DNA of 64,000 nucleotides from assembly GCA_964634255.1 (NCBI GenBank), contig CAZWJC010000001.1:52670-116669 (forward strand), in the 5' to 3' direction. Every line of letters starts with the position of its first letter. Within the stretch, counting starts at the first letter, position 1. The notes under the pieces are model-generated. The model had not been told where the DNA came from. It searched no databases and saw only the letters and a program-made list of their open reading frames with translations. The translations under genes were made by a program, and so were the position numbers. This DNA comes from MWDV01 sp964634255 (GTDB taxonomy: Bacteria; Verrucomicrobiota; Verrucomicrobiia; Limisphaerales; MWDV01). This document shows positions 52,801 to 60,820 of the stretch, one piece after another.

Positions 52801-55291
52801 TCTCACCGCCGGAACCTGGTATGTCGAGGTGCAGGGCCAGGGCGCGTCCACCTTCACGATCCGGAGCAGTGGCCTGTTGACGGAGCGCCCGGCGTGGGCG
52901 ATGCCGCAGGTCGGCGGGTCCGTTACCACGCCCGGTCTGGCCGCGGCCGGCCCGCTGTTTGGCGACACGGGGGTGGATACCAACGGCGTTGCGTTGCCGC
53001 TCGATCAGGGCGTGGACTTGGAACAAGGCCGGATGCACTACTACGCCATCACGATTCCGTCGAACAATCTTGGCATTGTTCGCACCCGCCTCGACGCGAT
53101 CAGCGGGAATCCCAATCTCTACATCCGCGCGGACAATTTCCCGACGCTCACGCATTATGTCACCGGCGACAACGGCAGCAGCGGCGCCTGCTATGACCGT
53201 TATCTCACCGACAACGTCGGCAGCGAGTACGGCAACTGGGTGCCGCTCGATGGGCGCTACGAGTTGCAGCTTCCGCCCGGCACGTGGTATCTGGCGGTCC
53301 ACGCCGCCGGCAATTCCAACGTCCGTTACCGGCTGCGCTGTTACACGGGCATCATCACGCCGCTCGCGTACGACGGCGTCAATCTCATCAACCAAACCCT
53401 CGCCGGCGGGGACTGGCGTTATTACCAGGTCAAGCTGCCGACAAATTGCCCGACGACTTGGAACGTCACCTTCGCCCAGAACCTCGGTGACGTGCTGATG
53501 TACGTCCGTGACACCACGCCGCCCGGGCACGGGCTTTATGTCACCGATTACCGCGACTGGGCGGATGACAACAAGAACCACGGGCCGTATCCGGTGATGG
53601 ACGCGCCGAGCACGAGCAACCTGGGCTGCCCGCCGTTGCGTCCGGGGCACACCTACTACCTTGGCTTCCGGGCGGTGAACGACGCCACGTTCAGCGTCAG
53701 CAGCACCACGAATGCGATGCCGATCAACTACACCAACACGCTTGCGTTCTACGGCGGCTCCGTCTCCAACGCCAGCATTCCACCGAACGGCGTGCTCAAG
53801 CTGCGCATTGACGTGCCCGCTGACGCCCGGCGGCTCCTCCTCACGACCGTGTGTTCAAACGCGGTGAACGCTTATCTCTCGCAAGGCAGCGTGCCCACGC
53901 CGGCGGGCCGGCACGACACCTGGAGCGGCACCTCGGCCAATCGCACCTACCAGCTCTACAACAGTTCCTGGCCCTGGATTCCGGGCTACATGTACTTCCT
54001 CCTCATCTCGAACACCACCGCGGTGGCGCAGAACTTCACACTCGCCGTGGACGGCCGTAATGCGGTCACCGACGACTACGAAACGGATGGCTTGCCTGAT
54101 GCGTGGGAACTCGCCTGCTGGCCCTCCATCTACTCCTACAACGGAACACAAGACGCCGACGGCGACGGCGTGAAAAACGCCGAGGAATACGCCGAAGGGA
54201 CCGTCCCGTGTGACCCCGCCAGCTACCGGCCGCGACTCTCGGCCACGGGCATCGGCGGGAGTGTGACGCGAAATCCGGCGGGCACCGCCACCGCCACGCC
54301 GCCGAAGGTCTGGTATAACATCGGCCAGAATGTGCAGCTCACCGCCACGCCAAATGCGGGCTACAGCTTCCTCGGCTGGGCTGGTGACGCCTCGGGAAAT
54401 CTCAACCCGCTTACAGTGTTGATGGATGCGCACAAGACCATCACCGCAAGTTTCGGCATTACGAACAACAGCGGTGCGGATTACCAGTTCCAGATGAACC
54501 TCAACAGCTCCGTCGGCGTGCCACCAGCGCTGCAAAACGTCGGCGCCGGCAACATTTATGTCAGCGATTCGGTGGACGGCTGTCCGCGCACGGTGCTGCG
54601 CTTTCCGCAGGGCAACGGCCTGTTGCTCCAGCCCACCAGCGGCGTGGTGCCGACGAATGTCTACACCATCGCGATGCTTTTCCGCTTCGACACCGTGTCC
54701 GGCTTCAAACGCGTGCTCGATTTCAAGACCGGCACCACGGACAACGGGCTTTACGTGTATAACGGCGCGTTGAACTTCTACCCAACCGCCAGCGGTCCGG
54801 CGGGGTCCGTCCTCGTCAGCAACTGGGTGCAGGTGGTCGTCACTCGCGACGCGACCGACACCGTGGCCGTCTATGCGAACGGTGTGCCGCAGTTCTCCTT
54901 CAGCGACACCGCTGGCAATGGCGTTATCAGCACCGCCAACGCGCTGCGGTTCTTCAAGGACAACAACGCCATCAGTGAGGAAAGTGCCGGGTTTGTCGCG
55001 CGAATCCGGCTCTACGCGGCGGCGATGACGCCCGCCCAAGTGGCGTTGCTCGACCGCACGGAATGCGCCGGCGCGCCGCGTTTCCTGACGCCGTGGTTCG
55101 ACTCCGCCAACGTGCTCAACCTCCCGGTCGAACACGTCACGCCCGGCGTGCCCTATCGGTTGCTGGCTTCAACCAACCTGACGACCTGGCTCGGCATCGC
55201 CACGAATACGCCGCTCGCCGACCCGACGGTGTTCACCGACCCGAAGGCTACGAACTATCCGAGCCGGATGTATCGCGTGGTGACGCCGTAA
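46847..55291 (+). CDS. Giant secreted protein with 400-residue repeats and a LamG-like end
   Basis: A 2814-residue exported protein. Signal peptide residues 1-25 (LVLSAAAILATSITILNA-Q). Most of the chain consists of jelly-roll modules related to bacterial pre-peptidase C-terminal domains, with the recurrent W-x-Y-F-x-V-x-V-P. The middle has three tandem units of about 400 residues (48958-50160, 50161-51357, 51358-52545), each with WYYYADTTWPS and YGKVLQVGMGNPLQPG. Near the end are a TSP3-like calcium loop (QDADGDGVKNAEEYAEG), an InlB-type repeat (GQNVQLTATPNAGYSFLGWA) and a concanavalin/LamG-like domain (about residues 2540-2740). A catalytic domain is not seen. It is probably a cell-surface or extracellular adhesin or glycan binder. 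Confidence 0.88.
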   Translation: MKTTKFLVLSAAAILATSITILNAQPFIGTNAPNTATNFAFTLNASTTNLALVVSNTATIYSHLLLAKGRTPTDTDFDFISRLDGTTNQVILEATEFVATNYGLRVKTPVGSATHAFQVTLTTNRTDTRSAQFPVLKPLVFSTTGTLTNAAGQAAWHYFQVDVSTNLPGWRLVLSTSAGANADIHVRRGALPTTSSSSTWRSLNQPVDTVILDQTAATAGTYFIGISLPTGPATNVAYTLSAELGWLNQLTWDPGTVDAGTQVFTNQSLSGGDYYFRVTTASTASSAWRTALRVLGGEADVYLKQGAPAQTNSATYSSTRVGSDGVVLAQGNQFSAGQDWYITVHATPGAQWTLLTGEAYVQGLPNLASDGSSGATATVGPEGMRFFRTTISAGTLAWRLWLNGAGNQLLVHQTKAPLPIGSPGGGYHDWIGAGQLLLVPPYIVTGNSYLMSVAGAPGTSINLDSRQQPITDWVFGSQTNFTTTGFGYTTFRVQVPVEQIAWQINLTPTSGDANLAVRRDNVPNEFKNDAFSDLAGGTGDSVTLVPAPPGSPTSSPGLSDGTFYVTIYGTTPYTCTATNGMPVITDVNYVFAITNDAPTRAGWRFYRVTDTAQQLGTYGWDLALSSHFANTEIALRRNAVPGRWNYRNCTANCTAQSTAGYVDYSGTLGFLQRPGHQADVWYIGIYQPATPLGNFVLTGQELTGTPLAFDPGSGSSSAVVNQPPGKWQYFIMDVPTNALGWDLRLINVTSGDPRLVICRDRPPYDLGNHSYEGSYWYAYADTTWPSGYSWGAGYDWAGYYYNASGSNIYGKLLQMGMGNPLSPGTYYVGIRAPDGQTTPLSYTLLSRGIGADFAIPVNTLDYTGGSGSSNALPAREVAYYSINVPSNAPSWKLRLSVSNEAMLALQRGALPNVVCGGYAPTTLNGGRALQKLGDEEYLLLPMSGQTNVVGGTYYLAVISEGQNPGGNRYGSNTCGFTLTSFGVATTNQMGTLDVSGAADLVQAGSLEGGAVNFHQFTVPPGALAIEVHLENRVANPRMTMRADGRFPSAPTSYGVNFGQAATWSDSEIIRIATPVATNYTLAVQADSFGGTYADASYVLRVHALTTVPVAFDGGLANVVNHTNGTWRYFRLTVPEGALGWDLRLTNVVGDPRLAVCRELAPTDLGTHAYNGSYWYYYADTTWPSSNQVGASYDWTGWNYNHDGAYSYGKVLQVGMGNPLQPGNYIIGVINSSYSFDGGVMSYSLLSRGIGTNLSIRVLDLPFLGTVATNGLPAREAAYYRVQVPAGQDTWKLRLEPTVGEAMLMLQKDYLPNVAAGSSSPATVNGGRALQKGGVDLHLLYPRSTEVAVTNGTYYIAVVSEGQNPGGSRIGSDTCSFTLQSLGPVATNQLGTVDASGLTDITQADSLEGADIKFYQFSVPPGTLNLEVRLENRVGNPFMSLSRGRRLIRGADSYGQSDGVSATWNDDALINLVSPTVTNYTLAVQARSLNGVYTNASYTIRLHAMGLTPLAFNNGVQSVSSQAVGTWRYFTVTVPPDALGWDLRLTNVTSGDPRLAIRRDELPDGLSTHTAGGGYWYYYADSTWPAGYQLSAGYDWTSYYYNNDGGISYGRVLEVGMGNPLAPGSYIVGVFNGGTAASMTYQLFSRGIGAGYAIPMGTAPFVGSITNNGLTAREVAYYRLEVPPNQSNWKLRLASSVGESMLMLQRSNVVNVAAAGSSPATLNGGRALQKAGNEHYLLLPESGQTNIPGGTYYVAVASEGQNPAGNRIGSNTCSAVLTSFGPLATLALGSVGGADLTHSNNLEAGEIKLYDFNVPAGTAAVELRLDNAVGTLRMTLRAGSGSPTPYYSYGRNGGQSYTWNSDRIITLPNLASGTYSLAVQADSATDASYLLRVRHMPAINLAFDASLSTPSVTNVASLSLADQQVQYFRVTVPALFKGQPVLGWKLDVDNASGNPRVRVRKDILPTSASYGNTPYATSQATIVPPYLTAGTWYVEVQGQGASTFTIRSSGLLTERPAWAMPQVGGSVTTPGLAAAGPLFGDTGVDTNGVALPLDQGVDLEQGRMHYYAITIPSNNLGIVRTRLDAISGNPNLYIRADNFPTLTHYVTGDNGSSGACYDRYLTDNVGSEYGNWVPLDGRYELQLPPGTWYLAVHAAGNSNVRYRLRCYTGIITPLAYDGVNLINQTLAGGDWRYYQVKLPTNCPTTWNVTFAQNLGDVLMYVRDTTPPGHGLYVTDYRDWADDNKNHGPYPVMDAPSTSNLGCPPLRPGHTYYLGFRAVNDATFSVSSTTNAMPINYTNTLAFYGGSVSNASIPPNGVLKLRIDVPADARRLLLTTVCSNAVNAYLSQGSVPTPAGRHDTWSGTSANRTYQLYNSSWPWIPGYMYFLLISNTTAVAQNFTLAVDGRNAVTDDYETDGLPDAWELACWPSIYSYNGTQDADGDGVKNAEEYAEGTVPCDPASYRPRLSATGIGGSVTRNPAGTATATPPKVWYNIGQNVQLTATPNAGYSFLGWAGDASGNLNPLTVLMDAHKTITASFGITNNSGADYQFQMNLNSSVGVPPALQNVGAGNIYVSDSVDGCPRTVLRFPQGNGLLLQPTSGVVPTNVYTIAMLFRFDTVSGFKRVLDFKTGTTDNGLYVYNGALNFYPTASGPAGSVLVSNWVQVVVTRDATDTVAVYANGVPQFSFSDTAGNGVISTANALRFFKDNNAISEESAGFVARIRLYAAAMTPAQVALLDRTECAGAPRFLTPWFDSANVLNLPVEHVTPGVPYRLLASTNLTTWLGIATNTPLADPTVFTDPKATNYPSRMYRVVTP
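48958..52545 (+). repeat. Three tandem coding repeats of about 1.2 kb
   Basis: Units start near 48958, 50161 and 51358. Conserved landmarks are at 49157, 50356 and 51558 (the Y-W-Y-Y-Y-A-D block) and at each G-L-D-L-R-L-T-N block. Protein similarity is high but base identity is lower than in the beta-helix arrays, so these are older. Confidence 0.8.
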
Positions 55292-55317
55292 GGCAGAGAC
55301 CCAAGCAGACAAATAGG

Positions 55318-55349
55318 CCTCGGAACGCGCCTTCGAACGCGTTCCGAGG
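55318..55349. terminator. Stem-loop between convergent genes
   Basis: A 12-base perfect stem, CCTCGGAACGCG (55318-55329) with CGCGTTCCGAGG (55338-55349), and an 8-base loop; CCTATTTGT follows on the minus strand. It lies 27 bases past the giant gene's stop and 18 bases past the FmdB stop. Confidence 0.7.
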
Positions 55350-55367
55350 AAGTGGCAAGGTGGTGGC

Positions 55368-55889
55368 CTAGTAATCGTAGAGCCCGGCGTCGTGAGAGTA
55401 GCCGCCGCCCATGCCGCCCATTCCCCCCATGCCGTCTTCGTCCTCCGGGCCGCCCATGAAATCGCCCAGCACGTCGCCCATGTCGGCCTCGATCTTCTCC
55501 GGGTCTTCGCCGGCCTCCAGGCGTTTGATGGCCACGTCCAGTTCCTTGGGCATCGTGCCGGCCGGCATGAGGTCCTTCATCTTGCGCATCATGTGCGCCA
55601 TGTGCTTTGGGTTGTTCTCGTCTAGGTGCTCCATGTCCCGCTCCATCTCCTGCATGGCGCGTTCGATGCGGGGATCGTCCATGTCGGGCATCGGCGGTTC
55701 GGCGGCATCGCCTTCCGGCTTGGCGGCGGGCTCTTTCAGGCCCTTGCTCATGGCGAAGCGACTGACTTGTTTGGACAGCTTTTTGTTGCCGCACTTGGGG
55801 CACGTGGGCGAGTGGTCCGGATTCACTCGCTTCGAGAGGAAGCTGAAAATCTTCCGGCACTTCGGACAGGCAAATTCGTAAATTGGCAT
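55368..55889 (-). CDS. FmdB-family zinc-ribbon protein
   Basis: A 173-residue protein. The first 40 residues form an FmdB-type zinc ribbon (MPIYEFACPKCRKIF, then CPKCGNKKLSKQ). The rest is acidic and methionine/glycine-rich, with MERDMEHLDENNPKHMAHMM and GGMGGMGGMGGG stretches. FmdB regulators are small putative transcriptional regulators or zinc-binding proteins; the long C-terminal extension is unusual compared with the roughly 60-110-residue family members I know. It is 155 bases past the korA-korB terminator on the same strand. Confidence 0.8.
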   Translation of the reverse strand: MPIYEFACPKCRKIFSFLSKRVNPDHSPTCPKCGNKKLSKQVSRFAMSKGLKEPAAKPEGDAAEPPMPDMDDPRIERAMQEMERDMEHLDENNPKHMAHMMRKMKDLMPAGTMPKELDVAIKRLEAGEDPEKIEADMGDVLGDFMGGPEDEDGMGGMGGMGGGYSHDAGLYDY

Positions 55890-55997
55890 CGGTCTTTAGA
55901 CGGTTGACCCGTCAAAATCGTTGAACTGCAGAACCGCACCCACACCGGAGGGCGATTCGATGCCGGCACCTTGTAGCGATTCGATGGCGCTTGGCCA

Positions 55998-56026
55998 ACA
56001 AAAAACCCCAGCGGTGGCGCCGGGGT
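55998..56026 (-). terminator. Rho-independent terminator of korA-korB
   Basis: On the minus strand ACCCCGGCG and CGCTGGGGT pair around a short loop with one mismatch, followed by TTTTTTGTTGG, about 19 bases after the korB stop codon. Confidence 0.8.
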
Positions 56027-56044
56027 TCGCGGGGTCGCTACGGG

Positions 56045-56971
56045 CTACTTCATCTTGTCGAAAGTCTTCTGGAGGATTTCCCATTCCGGGAGGCCCTTCA
56101 GCTTCTCGCGCATGGAGCGACTGACTTCGGCTTCCTTCGCGTTCTTGGTCGGGCGCTTGACCTGATAGAAGATGCCGAAATAACCGGGGAACGCTGTGTC
56201 GGCCAGTTTGTAGGCGGCCAGCTCATTGGTCACATCGTGGTCGGTGGGCACGGGATTGAAGAAGCCGCCCTTGCGTGGGTTGGCGGCGTCGAACGCGCCT
56301 TCGTAAAACTCCACGCATTCACTCAAACACTCGATGTAGCTGAAGCCGTCATGCTGGAGCGCAGCCTCCATCATCTGCAGGACGTGGTTCGGGTTCGTGT
56401 GCGTCGTGCGCGCGACGAACGTGGCCCCGGCGGCGATGGCCTGCTTGAGCGGGTTGATCGGATGGTCGAACGAGCCCCACATGTCCGTCTTGCTCTTGAA
56501 ACCAAGTGGCGACGTGGGCGAGGTCTGTTTCTTCGTGAGGCCATAGACCTGATTGTCCATAACCACCAGCGTCATGTTGACGTTGCGGCGCGCGGTGTGC
56601 GTAAAGTGGTTGCCTCCGATGGAAAACGCGTCGCCGTCACCGCTGAAGGCGAACACGTGCAAGTCCGGCCGGGAAAGCGAAACGCCGGTGGCAAACGGCA
56701 GGGCGCGCCCGTGAATGAAATGGGCGCCGTGCGCTTGGACGAAATAGGGAAAGCGGCTGGAACAGCCGATACCGGAAATGCTGACGATGTTCTCGTGGTG
56801 AATCTTCGCCTTTTCGATCAGCTTGAAATAGAGCGCCAGGACGGAGAAGTCACCACAGCCGGGACACCACGTGGGATGATCGGCGGCAAGTTCCTTCTTG
56901 GTGAGCGGCGGACGCTGTTCGCCCGCGGGCACGTTCACGCGGGCAGGAGTCTCGAGGGTCGCAGGAGTCAT
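56045..56971 (-). CDS. korB: 2-oxoacid:ferredoxin oxidoreductase, beta subunit
   Basis: A 308-residue ThDP-binding subunit of the 2-oxoglutarate (or other 2-oxoacid) ferredoxin oxidoreductase. It has HPTWCPGCGDFSVLALYFKL at the start, IGCSSRFPYF, HGRALPFATG and the ThDP motif GDGDAFSIGGNHFTHTARRN to VVMDN. The cluster-ligand cysteines are the CPGC pair and a later cysteine. It oxidises a 2-oxoacid with CoA, reducing ferredoxin. ATG 56971 is used; TTG 56986 is a longer option. It follows korA by 38 bases. Confidence 0.9.
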   Translation of the reverse strand: MTPATLETPARVNVPAGEQRPPLTKKELAADHPTWCPGCGDFSVLALYFKLIEKAKIHHENIVSISGIGCSSRFPYFVQAHGAHFIHGRALPFATGVSLSRPDLHVFAFSGDGDAFSIGGNHFTHTARRNVNMTLVVMDNQVYGLTKKQTSPTSPLGFKSKTDMWGSFDHPINPLKQAIAAGATFVARTTHTNPNHVLQMMEAALQHDGFSYIECLSECVEFYEGAFDAANPRKGGFFNPVPTDHDVTNELAAYKLADTAFPGYFGIFYQVKRPTKNAKEAEVSRSMREKLKGLPEWEILQKTFDKMK

Positions 56972-57009
56972 AGGCGTATGGGGCAAAGGGTGACGGGCAA
57001 CTCAGCGGT

Positions 57010-58836
57010 TCATTCGCCGGCTTTCTTCAACGCGGCAAGCTTCTCTTTCACGCGTTCCAGGATTTCCTTCACCTTGAAAGTCAGACCGTCGGTCTTGGTC
57101 AATCCGCGAATGCGCGGATCGCAATAACGGGCGCGCAGGATGGCGCCAAGCTGACCGTAGCCGTAAAGGCCTTCGTCGTTCATCTCGACGACAAGAACGT
57201 GGTGGAAGCCGGAAAAGACCTTTTCGAGCCCGTTGGGCAACGGGTTGATGTGCCGGAGGTGGAGGGAGGAAATGCTGTCGCCGGCGGCGCGGGCGCGGTC
57301 CACGGCCTCGCGGATCGGGCCTTGCGTCGAACCCCAACCCACCAGCAGCACGTTGCCTTCGTTCGGGCCGTAGGTCTTGGGTGCAGGCAACGTCTTGGCG
57401 AGGGCCTGAAGCTTCTTGCGGCGCTTGGCGGTCATGGCCACGTGCAGCTTCGGCGAGGCGGAGGGATGCCCCATCTCATCATGTTCCAAGCCGGGCAGTA
57501 CCGGATACTTGCCGCTGAGAATCCGCGTGCCAGGCGCGACGTGATGCGTAATGCCATCGGGCATGTTCAGGTCATACGGCTTGTGATCGGCCACCGGACG
57601 GAGGTCGGGCGAAATGTCCTGCCAAAGCTTCTTCAGGTCGGGCTCGGTGAATGCCTCGATCCGGGTGGCGATGGCTTGATCGCTCAGGATGAACACGGGC
57701 ACGCTGTACTGGCGCGCGATGTTCACGGCTTCGATGGCGGTGTAAAAGCAGTCTTCCACGTCGGTGGGTGCCAGCACCACGCGCGGCGCGTCGCCGTGAC
57801 TGCCGAAACAGGCGATGTTCAGGTCCGATTGCTCGACGTTCGTGGGCAGCCCGGTGGACGGACCGCCACGCTGCACGTCCACGATGACGAGCGGGACCTC
57901 GGCGTTGACGCCCCAGCCCAAAGCCTCGCTCTTGAGGGAGATGCCCGGACCGCTGGACCCGGTGACCGCAACTCTTCCGCCGAAGCTTCCGCCCAGGGCC
58001 ATCGCAATGGAGGCAATTTCATCTTCGCATTGCACAAACGTGCCGCCGTATTTCGGCAATTCGCGCCGGAGGATTTCCATGACGTCCGACCAAGGCGTGA
58101 TGGGGTAGGCGGCCCCGAAGCGAACGCCCGCCGTGATGAGGCCGTATGCAAGCGCTTCGTTCCCGTTCATCACCACCTGCGCCCGCTCCTTCTTCTTGCT
58201 CTCGGCCAGTGCGAAGGTCTCCATCACATGATCCAGCGAATAGCCATATCCTGAGTGGAAAGCGCTGAGGGCGTTCTTGAGAATACTGGTGTCCTTGCCG
58301 CCAAACCGTTCGCCAATGAGCTTCTCCAGCTTCAACACATCCAGGTCAAACATCCGCGCCACCAACCCGAGCGCGTAGAGATTCTTGCCCTTGTCCTTGG
58401 CCGTGCCGCCAATCGCCTCGATGGTGTGGGTTGAGATCGGAATCCCAACATGACGGTAGTCTTTCTGCCATTCGGGCTTGGGCTCGACGTGGTCGGAGTC
58501 CAGCAACACGATGCCGCCCTTGCGCAGCGAGCCGATGTGATCCTCGTAGGAGTGCTGGTAAAAAGCCAGGAGCACGTCCGCCTCGTCGCCCGAACTCAAG
58601 ACTTCGCCGGAGCCGATACGCACTTGGAAGATGGACGCGCCACCCGAGATCGTGGCGGGAATGGTCATGAAGGTCATGACCTCCTGCTCGCTTCGTCCCG
58701 CGAGCCGGGCGAGAAAGCCGCCGATGGCTTGGATGCCGTCTTGGGAGTTGCCCGCGATGCGAATGACCGCCTCGGGGATCTTACGGACCTTGGGCTGGCC
58801 GCTGGGGGCTTGAACGGTGGTCGCCGAGTCGCTCAT
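57010..58836 (-). CDS. korA: 2-oxoacid:ferredoxin oxidoreductase, fused gamma-alpha subunit
   Basis: A 608-residue subunit. Residues about 20-190 form the gamma domain (IRIAGNSQDGIQAIGGFLAR) and 200-590 the alpha/pyrimidine-binding domain with NGNEALAYGLITAGVRFGAA, YPITPWSDVME, GSSGPGISLKSEALGWGVNA and EVPLVIVDVQRGGPSTGLPT. This is the fused arrangement of aerobic- and microaerobic-type KorA enzymes. ATG 58836 starts at the gamma domain; the upstream frame is unrelated. With korB it forms a two-gene operon ended by the terminator at 55998-56026. The substrate is most likely 2-oxoglutarate but pyruvate is not excluded. Confidence 0.92.
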   Translation of the reverse strand: MSDSATTVQAPSGQPKVRKIPEAVIRIAGNSQDGIQAIGGFLARLAGRSEQEVMTFMTIPATISGGASIFQVRIGSGEVLSSGDEADVLLAFYQHSYEDHIGSLRKGGIVLLDSDHVEPKPEWQKDYRHVGIPISTHTIEAIGGTAKDKGKNLYALGLVARMFDLDVLKLEKLIGERFGGKDTSILKNALSAFHSGYGYSLDHVMETFALAESKKKERAQVVMNGNEALAYGLITAGVRFGAAYPITPWSDVMEILRRELPKYGGTFVQCEDEIASIAMALGGSFGGRVAVTGSSGPGISLKSEALGWGVNAEVPLVIVDVQRGGPSTGLPTNVEQSDLNIACFGSHGDAPRVVLAPTDVEDCFYTAIEAVNIARQYSVPVFILSDQAIATRIEAFTEPDLKKLWQDISPDLRPVADHKPYDLNMPDGITHHVAPGTRILSGKYPVLPGLEHDEMGHPSASPKLHVAMTAKRRKKLQALAKTLPAPKTYGPNEGNVLLVGWGSTQGPIREAVDRARAAGDSISSLHLRHINPLPNGLEKVFSGFHHVLVVEMNDEGLYGYGQLGAILRARYCDPRIRGLTKTDGLTFKVKEILERVKEKLAALKKAGE

Positions 58837-59071
58837 GCGAATGCCTGAAAAAGAGTGTTGGTTGTCTGTAATCGGCAGTCGGGCTCGGTCGTGAAACCCG
58901 GCCAAGGCTGCGAGGGTAGACTAGCACTTACTTAGTACGTGTCAAATTCTTATCATGACATCCAGTGGCCTGTGCTTCAGGCACTTGTCAGACTAACCCG
59001 TCCGCCGAACCTCTCGGCTGAATCGCCAATTAGGCTGCATGATTGCCGAAAGTCGGACTCGGCACCAAAGG

Positions 59072-59854
59072 TCAACCGCCCCGGCCCAGATGAAAAGCCA
59101 GCCCTTCCGCAACGCCGTGAGCGTGGGGCAAGCGGCTTAAGTAGCCGCCCTGAGCCGTCAGTTGTTGCTGTACCGGGATGACCGCATTCGCCGGGGATGC
59201 AAGGAAGCGGGCATACCGCCGGTCCAGCATGGGCAGGTCGTTCAAATGATCCCCGGCGGCAAATACGTCATCCGGCCGCAAACCGAGTCGGCGTGTGATT
59301 TCGGCCAGGGCAGTGCCTTTGTTGTAGTCGGCGTGACAGAAACGCGCGTAAACGTCATTTCGGACAAAAGCCAGGTTGGGAATGATGCGGCGGAAGTTGT
59401 CAATGTGCGCTTGGATGACGTCGGCGTCGCCGTTGTCGTTGGCGATCATGCAAAACGGCGAGTAGGTATCGGCGTAAACCGTTGTGGCGGGGAAGTGCGT
59501 GTTCACCCACTCGAGCAACTGTGGCACGAACGGCTCGAAGGACGCGAACAACTCGGTGTGCGCCCGCTGACAGGCGGCATTCCACTCGGCCACGCCGACA
59601 TAGTTCGAGTGCTCGCGGCGATAGATCTCGCGTTCCACCAACACGAGGTAATCCGGATGCACCGAGGCGCGCGCACGGCCCAGCGCCTCCATGAGGCTGG
59701 ACATGTCCCGGCCTGTGTTGATGACCCAACTTGCCCCCTGCGCCTGGAGGTCGGCAATCAGTTCCTGCAAGGCGGGCGCAATGGGCGGGTTTTCGAACTC
59801 GGCGAAAATCGTCCCGTCGAAGTCCGTTGAAATCAGTTTGATCGGCGTCGTCAT
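59072..59854 (-). CDS. HAD-superfamily phosphatase (sucrose-phosphatase/Cof-like)
   Basis: A 260-residue hydrolase. Motif I is STDFDGTIFAEF with the nucleophilic aspartate, motif II NTGRD, the lysine is in YNKGTALAEITRRLG, and motif IV is AAGDHLNDLPMLDRRYARF. A cap domain of about 100 residues lies in between. It should remove phosphate from a sugar phosphate or similar metabolite. Start ATG 59854 is four codons downstream of a longer option. It is upstream of korA with a 235-base gap and probably independent. Confidence 0.85.
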   Translation of the reverse strand: MTTPIKLISTDFDGTIFAEFENPPIAPALQELIADLQAQGASWVINTGRDMSSLMEALGRARASVHPDYLVLVEREIYRREHSNYVGVAEWNAACQRAHTELFASFEPFVPQLLEWVNTHFPATTVYADTYSPFCMIANDNGDADVIQAHIDNFRRIIPNLAFVRNDVYARFCHADYNKGTALAEITRRLGLRPDDVFAAGDHLNDLPMLDRRYARFLASPANAVIPVQQQLTAQGGYLSRLPHAHGVAEGLAFHLGRGG

Positions 59855-59961
59855 GGTTTGGCGCAAGCCAATCCTGCGTAGCGGATGCTTGCGTCCGACC
59901 AGAGTGCTGCGCTAGCGTCGCATGTCAAAGTGAATATGAATCGCCGCCGCAACACCGCCGC

Positions 59962-60243
59962 ATGAAGACCGCCTACGAACTCGCCATGGAACGGCTGAGC
60001 AAGAGCTCGCCAAGCGTGAAACTCACAGCTGCCCAGAAGCAGCAGATCGCCGAACTCGACTCCCGCTGCAAAGCGAAGACCGCCGAACGCGAGATCGCCC
60101 TGCGAGACGAGATGGCCAGGGCGGTGGAGGCGGGCGCGGCCGAGAAGGTGGCTGAACTGGAGCAACAACTCGTCAACGAGCGTAAGAAGCTCCAAGCGGA
60201 CTTGGAGGACAAGAAGGACGCCATCCGGCGGGGTAAAGGCTGA
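59962..60243 (+). CDS. Small conserved helical protein
   Basis: A 93-residue protein that is almost wholly helical: MKTAYELAMERLSKSSPSVK, then a long charged coiled coil with EKVAELEQQLVNERKKLQAD and DKKDAIRRGKG. It lacks a signal peptide. I recall similar short proteins with the same start in this phylum; function is unknown. It is divergent from the HAD gene and convergent with the Nudix gene, which ends 7 bases away. Confidence 0.65.
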   Translation: MKTAYELAMERLSKSSPSVKLTAAQKQQIAELDSRCKAKTAEREIALRDEMARAVEAGAAEKVAELEQQLVNERKKLQADLEDKKDAIRRGKG

Positions 60244-60249
60244 CCCGCG

Positions 60250-60816
60250 TCAACCGACCCGATTTGGCAGGAGGCCTTTGCGCCACAACTCGAAGTAGTG
60301 CAATGCCGCCACCACGATGCAGTGACGGATCTTCCCCGTGGCGATCAATTCCGGGATCGCGTCCGCTGGCATCAACCGCGTGACGATGTCCTCGCCATGG
60401 TCAAACTGAACAGGATGAGTAAGCCGGCAGTGCTCGATCAGGACGGTGTAGCAGCGGTTGCTTTGAATCGCCGCGTTCGGGAAGACCTCGCCGAGGATCC
60501 GGGCGCGTTCCCCTTCGTAGCCCGTTTCCTCGCGCAGCTCGCGCACCGCCGTGGCGACGGGCGAGGCATCAGATGCATCCATGATGCCCCCGGGCACTTC
60601 GAGCTCCACGGTTTCTGAACCGTGCCGGAATTGTTCCACCAGCACGAGCTGATTGGCGGGCGTCAACGCGATGATGTTGACCCAGTCCACGGAATCGAGC
60701 ACGAAGAACTCGTGCGGCTGGCCGGTCCGGGGCGAGCGCTTCAATTCCTTGCGCAGGCTGAAGACTTTGAAATCGCCGAGCGGCGTGGTGCCAAGTTTGG
60801 GCCAAGGTTGAATCAT
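60250..60816 (-). CDS. Nudix hydrolase, ADP-ribose pyrophosphatase-like
   Basis: A 188-residue Nudix enzyme of the ADP-ribose pyrophosphatase/NudF group. The box GGIMDASDASPVATAVRELR-EETGY fits the consensus, and the preceding QLVLVEQFRHGSETVELEVP matches the E-Q-x-R-x-G-x-x-x-x-x-x-E-x-P seen in that group. The stop of the 69-residue gene is four bases upstream, so it lies in the isomerase run. Confidence 0.88.
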   Translation of the reverse strand: MIQPWPKLGTTPLGDFKVFSLRKELKRSPRTGQPHEFFVLDSVDWVNIIALTPANQLVLVEQFRHGSETVELEVPGGIMDASDASPVATAVRELREETGYEGERARILGEVFPNAAIQSNRCYTVLIEHCRLTHPVQFDHGEDIVTRLMPADAIPELIATGKIRHCIVVAALHYFELWRKGLLPNRVG

Positions 60817-60820
60817 GGCG

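Noticed and set aside
53855..55135. Minus-strand open frame of 426 codons opposite the giant secreted protein
   Set aside because: Antisense shadow of the LamG-like region; no protein-like features.
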